Part shown: positions 32,284 through 45,823 of the stretch, piece after piece | Layout: each line of letters begins with the position of its first letter | Position numbering within the stretch: the first letter of the stretch is position 1 | Assembly: GCA_004794655.1 (NCBI GenBank) | Contig: SMMW01000555.1 | Span: 9,811,501 to 9,875,500 of the forward strand | Length of the DNA stretch: 64,000 nucleotides | Source: Marisa cornuarietis | Lineage: Eukaryota > Mollusca > Gastropoda > Architaenioglossa > Ampullariidae | Direction: 5' to 3' | Notes under the pieces: model-generated | What the model was told of the DNA's origin: nothing | What the model saw: the letters and a program-made list of their open reading frames with translations, nothing else | The model's database searches: none | Program-made: the position numbers and the translations under genes

Positions 32284-33425
32284 TTGGATGATTTTAATTT
32301 CCCCTAATATGGTAGTCGTTTGACAAACACTCCTGTGATTTCGCGGCCTACAAAAATTTGAGCCATCTTCACATCTGTGCGCACATGCTCAAGGGAGGTA
32401 ACCTATAATCCTGAACATGGATTGTGGAGAGTTGCATCCCCTTGACTGTAAATGCTTTTGCAGGTCTTTACAACTGTTCAGTTTTCATCGTACGCGTATT
32501 AAGCCATACAAGATATTTTAGCACAGCGAAAACTAGTCCCTAAAAACATTCAAGATCAGAAAATGTATGGCGCACATATTTTAACCTATAATATAATTAT
32601 AGCCGGTAAAACTAGTTCTCGACTTCTCGACATGGTCAAAGCCATTGCTGGTCCAAAGCTGTGCGAAAGCAGTTAAGCTTTAACTTGCACTAAACATCCA
32701 ATCGACTAGACAAGCAAAAATAGAGATCTGATCTATATTACTGTTGTATTCAAACACGCAAACAAAAAATTAGTAATGGAAGTTAGTGACGGTACATATT
32801 CCGTATGGGAAATCTTTGGGGAAACAAATCTTAAGAACATGCCTGTTATCGGAGGTTATTTCATTTTGATCTAAGGAACCAGTCTTGGCTTTCTGCCAAT
32901 TTTGTTTCATTGTCCACGCACACGTACACACATCCCCCACCCCACAGCTTTGATTACACTAGTACAGGTGTATCTATGTAGCAAAAGCTACCGGTTTTTT
33001 TTTAAGTTTTAGCAAATGGATTTAGTGTTTCAGCTGAACATCGAGTGAAAGGTAATATATAAGCATGTTTCATGCAACTTATTTTGTTTGCTAATCTGTG
33101 TTAAATGAATCAGACGAGTTTACTCTGTTTCATGAATAACATGCTCGCTCAAAACGGTCAGCCAGCCGGATAGTGTCTGTCCCTACACCAAACAAAGATG
33201 GCTGGTGTAAGATTATTTTCATATTCTCATACAGTTGCCTGTCCCTTCTCATCCGCTGTTAAATAACGAATACGGTATGGGATAACAAAAAGTAGCATGC
33301 AGCAATGAGTTATTACTAATTTCCTTATTTATTGCTCTGTATTTGTAGAATCTCGAATTATTCAAACCACGCAGTCTCTCACATCAACACTTCCCCCCCC
33401 CCCGCCCTGTGCTATGAATGGTGAT

Positions 33426-33600
33426 CGGTCCGGTGGCGCAACGGTGATCACCTGTCACCAATACAAGGTTGGCTGTCCTGGGTTCAGCTCTCGTCTCGGG
33501 CACGCTGTTCTTTCTCTGCATGTAGCATCTGTTTACAGGGCTGGCTGCCTTGCCGTGAACTAGCCCTAGTTGCTGGCTCGGCGTAAAACAAATTCCCCCT
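33426..33600 (+). mobile_element. tRNA-derived SINE, full-length reference copy
   Basis: It starts GGTCCGGTGGCGCAACGG, with an A-box-like TGGCGCAACGGT at 33434-33445 and a B-box-like GGTTCAGCTCT at 33481-33491. This is the spacing of an internal RNA polymerase III promoter. A tRNA-unrelated body follows (CTCTGCATGTAGCATCTG, GGGCTGGCTGCCTTGCCGTG, TAGTTGCTGGCTCGGCG), ending in AAAACAAATT. Four further copies in the window share the body. The source LINE and species family name cannot be told from sequence alone. Confidence 0.85.
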
Positions 33601-34627
33601 TACGCTGAATGGTGCATGTATTTAGCCATTTCTTCTGCCAAAGGATGACGTGGGATTCACATATAACCATGCCTCTCCTAATTTCCACCAGAGCCTGTTT
33701 GATGATTCTAAAACCTGTGCCGATCCTTAATTTCCTGGCCCCTTGAAATTGTGTCGGATGCAGAACTCGAGAGCAGGTCGACAGTGAAATTAAGGACCTG
33801 GGAGTAAACTGCTCTGTCCTCAGAAGGCTAACAAGGCATAATGAGACACGGGGGGAAGACTTGGTTCTTTAATCCTGCTTTGAACTGCGCTGGATTGAGG
33901 AACTTTTAACACGCAAACTCCTCGTGTGCTCTGTTCCTATGTCGGAAAAGGTTAGCAAGCAGTTTGTCACCACATGCACTCAGCTAAAACACTCAAGACA
34001 CACGACCTCGAAGTGAGATTTTTTTTTTCTTCTCTTCTTTTTCTCCAACGATATGTTTACTGGTTAATGGCACACATTAGCTACCAGGTGGTCTGAACCA
34101 ACGCTCGTATGTTTTAAGTATTATTTCGCAAAGCTGCAATTATCATGTCCACAATCAACACAAGTTAATAGGATCATTATCGTTAATTATAACGACACGA
34201 ATATAGAATTTTATAACTATATAACACAATGTGTTGTACTGGGATTCCCAAAAAACTTCACTTTTTTTTTTTTTTTTTTTTGTTCTCTTTACTCTGCGAA
34301 CGATCTTTTCTCCTTTTTTCTGGAAGGAGGTCCTCTTTACCACGATGGCTCATAACCGGGTCGTTTACCACGGAACTGTGTGGTAAAAAAGATTAAAAGA
34401 GATGTCTGATAGTCTCCCATTTCCCCTCGAATCTTCCGTCACAACGACTCGATTAGCTGGAGAGTTTTTTTTTCTCTGTGAAACAGCTTTTGTTCGTAAC
34501 TCTCATAAACTCTGAGAGGCAGGTGCAAATACTCAAAATGTCAGCTTAGTTGTTACTGTTTTCTTACTACTCAACTCTGTTTACATATCCCCGTCTTTCT
34601 CTTGCTTTCTAACTTCTGTTTGTCTCG

Positions 34628-34659
34628 CACGCACACGCACGCACGCACACACACACACA

Positions 34660-34741
<82 letters not shown>
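34628..34741. repeat. (CA)n microsatellite, about 114 bp
   Basis: CA and CGCA units, the longest dinucleotide run in the window. Confidence 0.97.
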
Positions 34742-34743
<2 letters not shown>

Positions 34744-36699
34744 TTTTCGGGTCTAGTGAAATTATACCAATCATCTAAAACATACTCGCTTTAGATATTG
34801 GTATCACTGGGAAAAGTGTATTTACCTTTATTATTATTTCTTCCGCATTAGAGGGCGCTGTAGCCTATGGTCGTAAGTATCAATTAGGAGGAGACTTTCC
34901 CATCGGCTTAGCTTTGTATCCAAAGTGTTTGCAGGGGATCCTGTAACTGGCAACAAACCCAGACCTAGGAGATCAGCTGAATATCTAAAACCCATTCCGC
35001 CGTCCGTCTTACGTACGGTCCTCTGACTACAGAGGTCTTGTTAGCACTGTGGGCACTGAGTGAAAACAACTCAAACCCCGGGGGTACAGATCTGCTTCGT
35101 TATTTTAGCCCCTGGTGGTTACAGTGTGCTCGCCTTTTGGAAGGAAGGTCGTCTGGTGCCTGTGCCAGACAATCCCTGGGTGCTCAGCGTATGGGGAAGC
35201 GGTGACCACAAACACTCGGCTAAAGTATTAAGATACATGATGTCGAAGCGAGTTGAGACTGCTTGTAGGACATGTCCCAGTGTCTTGCGCACATCTCTGT
35301 CGAACCTTCTCAACGAACGGAGAAGCATGTTGTTAATGGACAGGCGCGTTGGGATACCTTACTTCTAAAGTCTAAAGGAGTACAAGGAAAAATAGATTGG
35401 CTCCTCCTTCAACAAGTTGGACCCTAGTCACGTTGAGCCACTTACAATACCCCACCCCTCGATTTCTATGTTATCATTTATCTTAGTATTATGAGCAGCA
35501 GCAGCACCAGCAGCAGCACAGCAACAACAACAGTCTTAAAGAAACTATTAAATGTGATGTCTTGTAGTTGACCCCCGCACATTAACATTATTTAATCAGG
35601 TACCGAACCTACAAAGCAACTCGTCGAACTACCTTCTTAATTTTTCGTCCCACTGCCGTGTGTGGATATTGTTAAGACCCATCTAAGCTACATGCATATT
35701 GTAAAAGTACTTTAGATTTTTAATCTGTCATCCCGTCGTGAGTTCCGCTCGTGCAAGCCCACCATGAGAGCGAGAGCCCGTGAAATTTAATGTTGTGGTG
35801 GAGGCAATTGGCAAATAAACACACGTAGCGCCATCGGGCGTAGCCGAAATAGAGAGAGAGAGAGAGAAAAAAAACTGAATACAGGAGACAGCCCTTTCAA
35901 CATGGCGACACCAGCGATGGGGGTGTTCTTGAATGCGCGCCTTTAGAGCGAAGTCGCGACGGGATGAGCACAATGAGCATTGAACCCGAGCTGTCAAGTC
36001 TTCGCCAGGACCAGGGCAGGAGGTGGGTGGGTGGGTGAGAGGTGGGGGCTGTATTTGTCGCCGGGGTGTTGTGAAGTTGGCAGCTCGCCTGTGAGAGAGT
36101 ACGCCCAGCAGAGTCTAGGATAATCTCGTCAAGACCGTGACTCGGGTTCGGATCTTGATAAGAGACTCACTTCACGCTGAATGAAAGACGGAGCTGCTTC
36201 TCGTGAACCGTGTGCGTTTTGATTACGAGACTTGCCCGTCTTCGTGGTCGTCATGTTTTGATGATTGTAGAAACTGTAATTTCTAAAAACCATAAGCTTT
36301 TGGCCAAATGAATTAAATCGTGCACAGTTGGCGCTACTTAAAACGTCATTTATTCGTTCATTCGTCCGCTCTCTCACTCACTTTCAGGACTCCATATCCA
36401 GTACATTTACTTGTTCATTCAGGTAATCATCATCATTAAGTTCACACTTATTTTTAGCTTTTATACGGTATAAATGAGATGATCAAGAGATATGAATATT
36501 TGCCAAATGTGACAATGGTTCATGCAAAACGCATTCTCTCTTTTTGAGACATGAATTATCAGTTTTTTGTCTAGCTGTGCTAAAGTATCTCGAAAGTGAA
36601 AAGAATCATAATAAAGCACTTCCCCCTTTACACACTTTTTTTTTTTTTACACATTAAAGTCAAGCAATCGATGTAATACTTCTAAACAAGATTTCATCT

Positions 36700-37391
36700 T
36701 TAAAGACCAGGCTGAATGGTTTGCGTTTTTTGCAGATATCGGTAGATATAGGCGATATAAACCTAACCTGTATATTGCAGCCTCCAAAACCCATCCGTTA
36801 ATTAATTATCCGCTAGCAAAGTACGTGATTCGCACCTGCAGTGAACGAGCGCCGTTAACAGTGTCCTACGTCACATTAGTGCACCATTCACAACATTGGC
36901 AGCCGTCAACATCAAACAGAGAGAGAGAGTGAGCGACAGTTGGGATTATTCGGACGTTAAATCTGCATTTCTCGTGACAAAGTAGCAGATTTTCAGAATC
37001 ACGAAAAATACAGACTTTCAACATCCCAATAACCCGAACTGTCGCTCATTCTCTCTCTCTCTCTCTCTGTTTGGTGTTGACGGCTGTCAATGTTGTGAAT
37101 GGTGCACTAGTGTGACGTATACACTGTTTGGTGTTGACTGCTGCCAGTGTTGTGAATGGTGCACTAGTGTGACGTAGTACACTGTTTGGTGTTGACGGCT
37201 GCCAGCGTTGTGAATGGTGCACTAGTGTGACGTAGTACACTGTTAGCGGCGCTTGATGATCGTAAGTACGAATCGTAGCGAATAATTAATTAACAGATGG
37301 GTTTGTGAGGCTAAAATTTACAGGTTAGGTTTATATCGCCTGTATCTACCGATATATGAAAACTTCGAAAACCATTCAGGTTGTTCTTTAA
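36700..37391. mobile_element. Fold-back element: 692-bp imperfect palindrome
   Basis: The left half (36700 to about 36980) is matched by the reverse complement of the right half (about 37000-37391). The ends TTAAAGACCAGGCTGAATGG and TTAAAGAACAACCTGAATGG (reverse complement) both begin with TTAA. Paired blocks include ATCGGTAGATATAGGCGATA, GGATAATTAATTAACGGATG and GTTGACGGCTGCCA. A GA/TC run sits in each arm. The right arm carries three tandem copies of a unit of about 63 bp (37066-37242) that is single in the left arm. No protein is encoded. Confidence 0.8.
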
Positions 37392-37548
37392 TTCCCCTTC
37401 ATTGAGATTTCTTGATTCAGAAACTTGTGCCGTCATGTGCTAGCAACATGTATCGCTGACATCCATGATGCATGATATTTACAAGTAGTGCATGAACTTT
37501 TGAGAATAACAAACAATGTTTGACATAACACTAAACGATTATAAGACA

Positions 37549-37580
37549 GGCGGATAGCCGAGTGGTAGCGTTTCGAACCG
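37549..37580 (+). other. tRNA-like A-box fragment
   Basis: GGCGGATAGCCGAGTGGTAG resembles the 5' end and A box of Leu/Ser-type tRNAs. No B box or acceptor stem pairs with it downstream, so this is a tRNA relic or the head of a different SINE, not a tRNA gene. Confidence 0.35.
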
Positions 37581-38912
37581 GGACTAGTGACATTGCAAAC
37601 TGATACGGAGAACCATTTTGAACTGTCAAGGAGATTGTTTTGTCACTTTTTGAAATAGTTTTGAACCGTTAACACACGTGTGACGGACCAGGAAATATTT
37701 TGCCTCGGGCCTTCTGGTTTTTACCGCTTTGAAGATTTTCCTTGTGACGTACTGCACCTCGACTGGTCTCCTCTTTAAATAATGAATTCCTGAGTTTCTA
37801 ATTCTCCCTTATGACACACATGGTGTAGCGGACATCTAGGTTTACAAGGATAGCGACACTAGACCCCAGGTATTCGTTCAGTCTTTATGGTTATGCTGTT
37901 GCTGCAGAGAAAACAAAGCAAATCGACTATAGGTAAGGCAGGAAATCGTTTAGATGCTACATTTGTAACATAACACTCTTTTGCTTCAAATCCTGTCTTA
38001 ATGGCCTGATGCTCGTGCAAATGTTTCCTCCCTCTTTTATAAGTATGTCGCACTAACGAAAACACACCAGTTGTCAGTGCGTTCCCAAGGAACTTTTTAT
38101 TCGACCCCATCGAGCGGGTAGGGGGAAGGGGAGGTCAGTATGATGAGAGCGAGGCTGGACGTGTGCTTATTTATCTCCCATTAATTTCCGCTGCACCGCC
38201 CCTCTCGTTACCTCTGACAAGTATTGTCACCGAAGCTTTACGGAAAGCTCCGGGAAGTCCCGAAGCCTGGAGGGCAAGGGTATTGTAATCCTTTATCAGC
38301 CCCCCTTGTGGGATTACATTAGCAAGAATTAAGGCATCGTGGGTTGGGAGATGGAGAGGGGCTGAGGGAGCTAGGAAATGGTGGGGGAGTTACATTTAGC
38401 GACTAGGAGAGCGAAGTTGGGGAAGGTTGGAGAGAGGCGTCTTGTGTTAGCATTTCAAAAAGAAAAAAAAAGCAAACAAACAAACTAGGACTGGCTTGAC
38501 AAGCCGCATAGGGGAGGTAAAAACGGAACGGAGGGCAAAGAGAAAGTAGTTTACGAGAGAGGGAGAAAAAAAGAAAGAATACGTGTATACGTTTTTGTTT
38601 AACGTTTTTGACCAATGTAACTGAAAACTACACATAAATATAATCAATATAGATATATATCTAAATATAATATAAAGTCAATCACAACAATTTCTTTGAG
38701 TGTCATTGTTCCCATTTTACTACCACTTTAATAAATTGAGTTAACATTCCAGAAAGTTCTTTTCTTTACATTTTTTTTAATTTAATATATGTATTTTGAA
38801 AACTGAGGAATAAGGATTTCAGGATGAAAGTACAGTAAGCGATATGACTCCATTGACTCACTGTGTGTTTAAGCGAAGTTTTTCTTTTATTCTTTCTTTC
38901 TCTCTTTTTCAG

Positions 38913-39075
38913 TTATCCGCAGGGTACGCCTGGCTCCATTTTGTAGTTGTTGTCATCCGGCGGAGCTCCCCGTCGTGTAGTGCAAGAAAAGAGCGTCCAC
39001 GTCGCACGCACACGCAAGCACCGCTCTGCAGCACGTGACACGAGCACGCTGAGCAGCACGGTGTCATCGTGACAG
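38913..39075 (+). other. rx: Candidate Rx 5' UTR exon
   Basis: A strong acceptor (more than 25 nt of T/C followed by CAG at 38910-38912) and a donor (GACAG then GTAAAG at 39076) bracket 163 bp with no useful open frame on the plus strand. The Rx coding exon starts only a few bases after its own acceptor (about 40496), so an upstream noncoding exon must exist. This is the best-looking candidate. Confidence 0.45.
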
Positions 39076-40085
39076 GTAAAGTTTCCGCGCAGAAAGCTAG
39101 TCCGGACCTCCCAGCTGAAAGGCTCGCACTACTCCGCCTTTGGATCCACAAGGCAGAACGATCTAGAACGACAGATAGTCTGAAGAAGAGCTCTTCAGAA
39201 AAGGAGTTGAAGAGGGTGTCGCTGGCTCGTTGACCCGCACGGACTACAACTTCTGCTGCCTGGCGCCTGCGTCTGTCCTCTGGAGGAGCACAAGACACGC
39301 TGACCCTTGTAGCCAGACACCATCAGAGACATCTTTGTTGGACGGCATAAATTTGTGACTTTTATTGTCGTGAATTGTTGACTTTCGTCGTTCTGAACTT
39401 GTGATTGACATTGCAAACCTTGGGCAAACCTTTCTTCAGGCAGGGAATATCGCCGCAAGATACAAATGCATATTGTCTTTCCTCTTTAAACTTCAACAAT
39501 GGGAGCTGGATGATTCTGCCAGTGAAATGACCAAATGATGTTGTATCCGAATGACCATTGATTCATGGTCTTCGTTGCTTACTTAGACGAGGGTCTTACA
39601 AAGGTACAGCATCTGGACATCGACAGACTAGAACTACCCCTTGTTTAAAAGTTAACTGGGTAGCTGCTTATACGACATCCCGGCACCAGTGTCTTTGCAA
39701 GTTCAGCAAAATATTAGATTTTCACTGCTTGGCCTTGGTGAGTATGTCTTGTACCACTCATAGAGAAACTATCAGCTTCTCTCTTTCGTTCCATCAACAG
39801 TCATAGAAAATAATTAATAAATAAGTAAATAAATAATGTAAGTAGTGTAAGCATGCTGTGATTAGTACAAAAAATTCGTAAGAATTTATCAAGCAGTACA
39901 ATGTCTCAAATATAAACACTTCCATACAGCAGATCTCTAAGTCCCTCTGATACTAGAATACCAAAAAAATAGATATATATATATATATATTCTGTGCGCG
40001 AGTTCTCGATAATATCTTCGTGAGTTTACTGAACTCTGCTTCTGAATTCGCAAAAAAGTGTAGACAGAACATGTCTTTTCTTTCT

Positions 40086-40088
<3 letters not shown>

Positions 40089-40161
<73 letters not shown>
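40089..40161. repeat. (TG)n microsatellite
   Basis: About 36 TG units located 340 bp upstream of the Rx start codon. Two similar AT/GA-rich blocks of about 55 bp (40235-40280, 40291-40340) follow it, each containing GAGAGAAATCTGTGTAGG. Confidence 0.96.
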
Positions 40162-40164
<3 letters not shown>

Positions 40165-40501
40165 GCTGTTCCGTTTTTTCATATTTCTACTGTATATTCT
40201 TTCTTTATTTTTTTTTCTTCGCGTGCGCGCGTCCATGTGTGTGTGTATATATATATATATAGAGAGAAATCTGTGTAGGAACGAGAATCGTCCATGTGTG
40301 TGTGTATATATATATAGAGAGAGAAATCTGTGTAGGAACGAGATAAAAGATCGGTTATAAGGATTGCACGTGTCCATTTCAACAAGGCAAAAAAACTGAA
40401 CTAAAATATAATCGAAACTTGCAAAACAAAATCATAATCATCAAAGCAACTTTAAGCTTCCTGATATTATGCATCGTCTCCCGTCTTGACCCGCAGACAG
40501 A

Positions 40502-40885
40502 ATGAATCTGTCGGCACCGACAAGATTCCACTCCATTGACGCTCTGCTAGGACTCGGCAGGGTGTCGGAATCCACCCCGGGGCCGCACCAAGCGTCCATC
40601 TCTCCCACCTCGGGACACGTTCGGCGGAGTGACCCGTGCGGACAACAACAACAACAACACTACGTCGTCCCACAACATGGCGCTTACCGACAAACCGCCA
40701 GAGCTCCGACTCTCAACGCATCCTCTCACTGCTCGTCAGCTTCGTCCTCAAACGATGACGGTGAGATCTCGTTTTTCTTACATGAAATGTTATTAGTGTG
40801 ATTAGTGTTTTGTCAGTTGACAAATTGTAACCTCACACTTTTACTTATTTAAGCAATTACAGACTATTGTAAAGAGTGAAATGAG

Positions 40886-40929
<44 letters not shown>

Positions 40930-43900
40930 TCCGTGCACCTGTGAATATCATGTGCTGATAATAATGTTCAAGAAGAGCTTAGTGTATCTGCTCATTGTAA
41001 ATGGGCACGTGAACTCTAAAAGTTCCTTTTTTGGAAACATTATTACTTGGTTAATTAATTCCTCTGCTTCACTGTTGTATCTGTTTTTCTGTTTGAATGT
41101 TTGTTTTTATGAATGTTTGCTTGTCTGCCTTCGATTCTTTACTCAGCTGCATGTCTCTTTTCTGTTTCTCACTCACTCACTCACTCACTCACTCACTCAC
41201 TCACTCACTCACTCACTCTTGTTTGAGCTTCTACACCTACGTCTGCCAATCTGTGTTGTTTTTCTTTTCATGAATTTCTGTATCTGTTTGTCTTACTCGT
41301 CTGTTCTTTGCTTTTCCTTTGGGTTTTTCTTGTCGTTTTTCTTTTTTTTTTCTTCAAACATGTAAACCTTCAGTCCTATGTCCATGTCATACACATCACT
41401 CATTTGGTGCTGTTCACAATCAAGTGACTTTACGCGTAGTCCTGCACTGAGCAAATACACACGAGTAATTCACTCACACAAGTTAAACTACTAATATTTG
41501 AAATCACTGTTGCTATGACCCCAGACCCAACAAAGTTTCTCGTGCAGATTTTTGATGAACTTCTCCCAACTTTCACTTTGATATTAGCGGTTCGTTTATT
41601 CTAGACACATTTCCGTTTTTAAGAAAGCTGTTGGGAAGTCACTTCTGAAAAAGAAAGAATCGTTACCCAGTGTTCACTTTTTCTTTTACTCAAAATTCGT
41701 TAAAAAAAATTGTTATGAAATAGATGTTGGATTCTGTCAAAACACATAACTTAGCTAAGGCCGGCATATCGAACTCATTACTGAAATCGCTCTTCTTTGT
41801 CCTTATGCGACAGGTGAGTCAAGATTATGTAGTCACCCTGCTGGACTTTAATGTGGTTTTTGATACTACCGACTGTAATACTTTAATTAATCGTAAAATA
41901 AATATTTTCAGCATTAAAGAACTAGCAAGTTCTTTCTCGTAGTCTTATTTTCCTAATAGAAAACACTGGTCTTATCTCTGGCTTCTTTTCTGAACCTGCT
42001 GCTCTCCAGTTCGGAGTTCTTCGGGGCGTAGTCGCAGGACCTCTGGTTTTTTTCTCTTTCTTTATCCATTCTCTTTCTGAAGTAATTGGGATACACGAGG
42101 TTTCAGCATGCTGACTTTGCCAACGATGTTCCACTCTGTCACGCTTCTTTTGAAATAAAAAGGGTTCCGTTAATTTCCTTCTCCACTCCACTGAAGCATG
42201 TATATCAGATGTTAAACCCTGCATGATTCAGAAAAAGCTGCAATTAACTGGACTCTAAACTGGAAGCCTTGTTGGCTGACCCCTACTTAGCCGATTAGTA
42301 TCTTATAATTAAAATAGTGCATAGCAAGATGAATCTGTTTGTGACCGAAGCGTTTGGATACACAGCAAACTGTTTTGTGAAAGATCATATGAATAAATTA
42401 TGGCAGCTTGCATACTGTGAACTACATAAGATCAGTACAAGCCGTCACTTAATCACTTTTCCCCCCAACAAATCTCTACGGAAACTCACCACCTGCTGGC
42501 ATTCCAAAATGATTCCTCCAAAAAGTCCAGAGATTGCAGAACAATGCTTCCAAGCTCAACCCTTACGATATAAAGAAGGTTCCTGTCATCTCTCTACTTG
42601 AAGTTCTGCACTGATTCCCCATCCTGCAAGGAATAGACTATACACTGTTTACCGTTTGTTATCATGCATTGACCCAGACAACTCCTTTATATCGTACAGA
42701 TATGTTATCTCCCTTTCAGGTCACTGTACTCTTTATCTAATTCTCGAACAATCAAGAACAAAGCTCTTTCTGTCATCTTGGCCTGTTGCTGGAACAACTT
42801 TTCTCTGTTCGGAATTCAGACACTGCAAAAAAAGTCTTTAAAAATTCATCTCTTCAATCTGTGTATCAGCCCCCGACAGTTACATACCCCACAATTTTTC
42901 TTCGCCAAATTGCTGTGCACTTTTGAATGTGAGGAGGACTGATCGAAAGGATATTGTCGTTTAGGTGAAATGATTTTTTTACATTGTTAAAGTTATGAGC
43001 TTTCCTGTCAGGGGAAGGTTTGTGCATCATAAATAAAGCTCAAATATGTCATTTACCTTCGTCTACGGTCAAAAAAATTACAGAAGAAAGTAAAGAAGTT
43101 CTGAATGAAAGAGAAAGAACAAAAAAGTGAACAAATAAGCCAAATAGCAGGCAAAAGTTGTAGGTGGGCGAAGTTAAATATATTGTAAACAAATGTCCTT
43201 TTACAGCGAAATAATAAAATTACAAGGAAAGCCTTTAAACAGATTAAAAGGGATTACTATACAAAGCTTGCTAGGACTACAGTAAGAAAACTGAAGCAAA
43301 AGCAAACTTTTGACTTATAATCAAGTCTTCTATTTATTCAAAATTCACTCTAATACCTTATAGACCTAATGTTCATTATTAATAAACCATCCCTCCAACT
43401 GTATGATTAAATCAAAAGGTGCAAAACCAACATTATCAATGTTTAATATTGCTGGTCCCACCATTTAGCCATCCATCTTCCGTTAAGTAAGAAAAGGAAA
43501 TAAAGTTTGAAAAGATAAAGGAGCACGACAATATGAGTTTTCCAGTACCTTTTACTATAATATAGATAATATTATTAGTTACTACATACACAAGCGATTT
43601 CCTACCTCCCCTAATGATTACAGAAATTATCAGGAATGATTTGCTAAGGCCAAACCTTTAACAGATTTATTTAAGGAAATAGTATCATAAAGTGAGCGGT
43701 ACCCAGTCATTATAAAAATATTACACTCCAGATAAATCTGCTATGGTATGATTTTTGATTACGGGAATTATGAGACCCATGGAGGTTATCTCTATATCAA
43801 TGCGGTAATCAGTTAAGTGAATCCGTCGGATGATTGATGTCATGTGTCGAGTGCATACAACTGAACATTTTCCATATTTTTGTTTTCATGCAAAAAGTGT

Positions 43901-45785
43901 AATTACAACTGTCGTTTACAGTATATGCCATCACTAGAACTGTCGAGATACACAAACTGCACACACCCATACAAATATCTCCATAAATATTAGCACAAAA
44001 AAAATTAACTTGCACAAGACATTCCGTTTACCTCTACACATTTTGGTGACTTGCACATCATACACACGGCTCGAGCAAAATAAATAAATAAATAAATTGA
44101 CAATAACTGTACTTACCTCTAGCGCTTGTAGATTCACACACACACACACACACACACGCACACACACACACACACGCACACACACACGCACACACACACA
44201 CACACGCACACACACACACACACACGCGCGACCATTTATTAAGGCATATATAAATGCACTACGCAACAATATTCATAAACACTTTTTATATATTTACGCT
44301 AATATTTGTAACTTTTCTGTTTCATTAATTTATCCACAAATTTGAAAGAAATGCCATTAAGCAAAAATTTTAATTTTCACGGACGCGTTGATACCTTTCA
44401 AGTTATTACTATCTGTGTTTACAATCACATTACTAGCAGACAGCTTTGTATTTAATGGCACTTGCTAATTTTCACTGACTGCCATACTCCGGAGAAAAGC
44501 CAGCATGTTTAGAATCCAAGGTTTTCTAGCAGCACTTGCCTTTTTCTGCTTTTTTATAACTTTTCTTGTCTCCAAGAAACAGGGTTAGTGTAATAAGTTG
44601 TTAGGACTTAACACAATGATCTTAGTGACAACAGTTTTAATGCTTGAAATTTCAAGACGCATTCAAATTGATGTCGACATTTTAGCTTGTCGTGCATATC
44701 AACAGAAATAAATTATTTTTTCATGTTAAGACAAAAACTGTGCAATTTTTTTCACTTGAATTCTATTTTTTGTGGCATAGGCGATAAAACGAACATGTTG
44801 CTCGTTGTTCAGGTAAACATGATAGAGTTCAGAATTATGGTATAATATGTTAAGAGAAAGATGGAGTTAATGGATGTCAAATAAATAACAATTAAACAAT
44901 TTTTGGTAGTGTGAGTCAGTGAAAAAAATAAATCAGTTCTCCATTTCTAAAGAATTTATCTCAGCACTGCAAAATGAAAGTTGTACTTGGTTTTGCTAAG
45001 AGCTTCGGTAGGGCTTATTGTAGAGGGCATATAAAAAAATCCGTGTGTCAGTGTGTTTGTGTGTGTGCGTGTGTATGCGTGCGTATGTGTGTGTGTGTGT
45101 GTGCGTGTGTGTGTGTGTGTGTGTGCGCGCGCAGTGAGGTACAATTATATCAAAAGATTTGGAGAAAAGAGAAAACCCAATGTACGTGCGCTCGATGGCC
45201 GCCAGTCTGTTCTGCACAAAGGGTCAAAGGTGTGGAAACTCTAAAGTTAAAATCTAGACTTAAATCTTTGTGAGACCCCTTGGCAGCCCCTGTCTGTCTC
45301 CACTTTCTAAGTACTGATTTTTCTCGGAACGTGGGGTTTAAGCCACCTTCAGCTCGTTGATGGTGAGCAGTTTCACGTATCAGGCACAGATGTGTAATCA
45401 CTAACCTTTACCCTTGAAGCCCTTCATTTCCACGTAAATAATGAAAAAAAAGTTATAAATCGCAGCTTTTATGAGCCGGAAGAACAATGGTTTAAGATAA
45501 TTTGATACTCCGGGCATTGTAACATTGTAAATTTTGTCCCTCGACCCTGAAGGTTCACTCATACGCACCTTGCTCAACAGAGGAGCCTGTCGCACCCACA
45601 AAGTGTCCCTCAACCTCATTACCCAAACATGCATTATCAGATTACACTTATAGACATAATCCCGACAATATTAACAAGCTGCTACACACTACATTATGAC
45701 TGCATTTCTTACACCGAGAAATCGTAACACGTCCCTTCTGGTACCGTGTCTCTTGTATGAGAGTGGACACACTACACCTATTTCT

Positions 45786-45823
<38 letters not shown>

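Larger units (their letters stand above)
32063..38912. other. Intergenic region between the cyclin and Rx genes
   Basis: I see no supportable exon. It contains two SINE copies (32236-32283 partial, 33426-33600 full), a long CA microsatellite (34628-34741), the 692-bp fold-back element at 36700-37391 and a tRNA-like A-box motif near 37549-37580. The open frames at 35060-35368 and 35728-35997 match no family I know. The Rx transcription start should lie toward the right end. Confidence 0.55.

Noticed and set aside
34571..34774. Cys-Val or Thr-His repeat proteins here and at 6426, 8530, 17178, 40020, 44097, 45053 and 48218
   Set aside because: All are CA or TG dinucleotide repeats read in open frames, with no other support.
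35060..35368. 102-codon plus-strand frame
   Set aside because: No recognisable motif, no splice context that extends it and no neighbouring exon in the same frame.
38909..39298. 129-codon minus-strand frame
   Set aside because: It overlaps a plus-strand segment with good splice signals, has Arg/Ser-rich low-complexity composition and matches no family.
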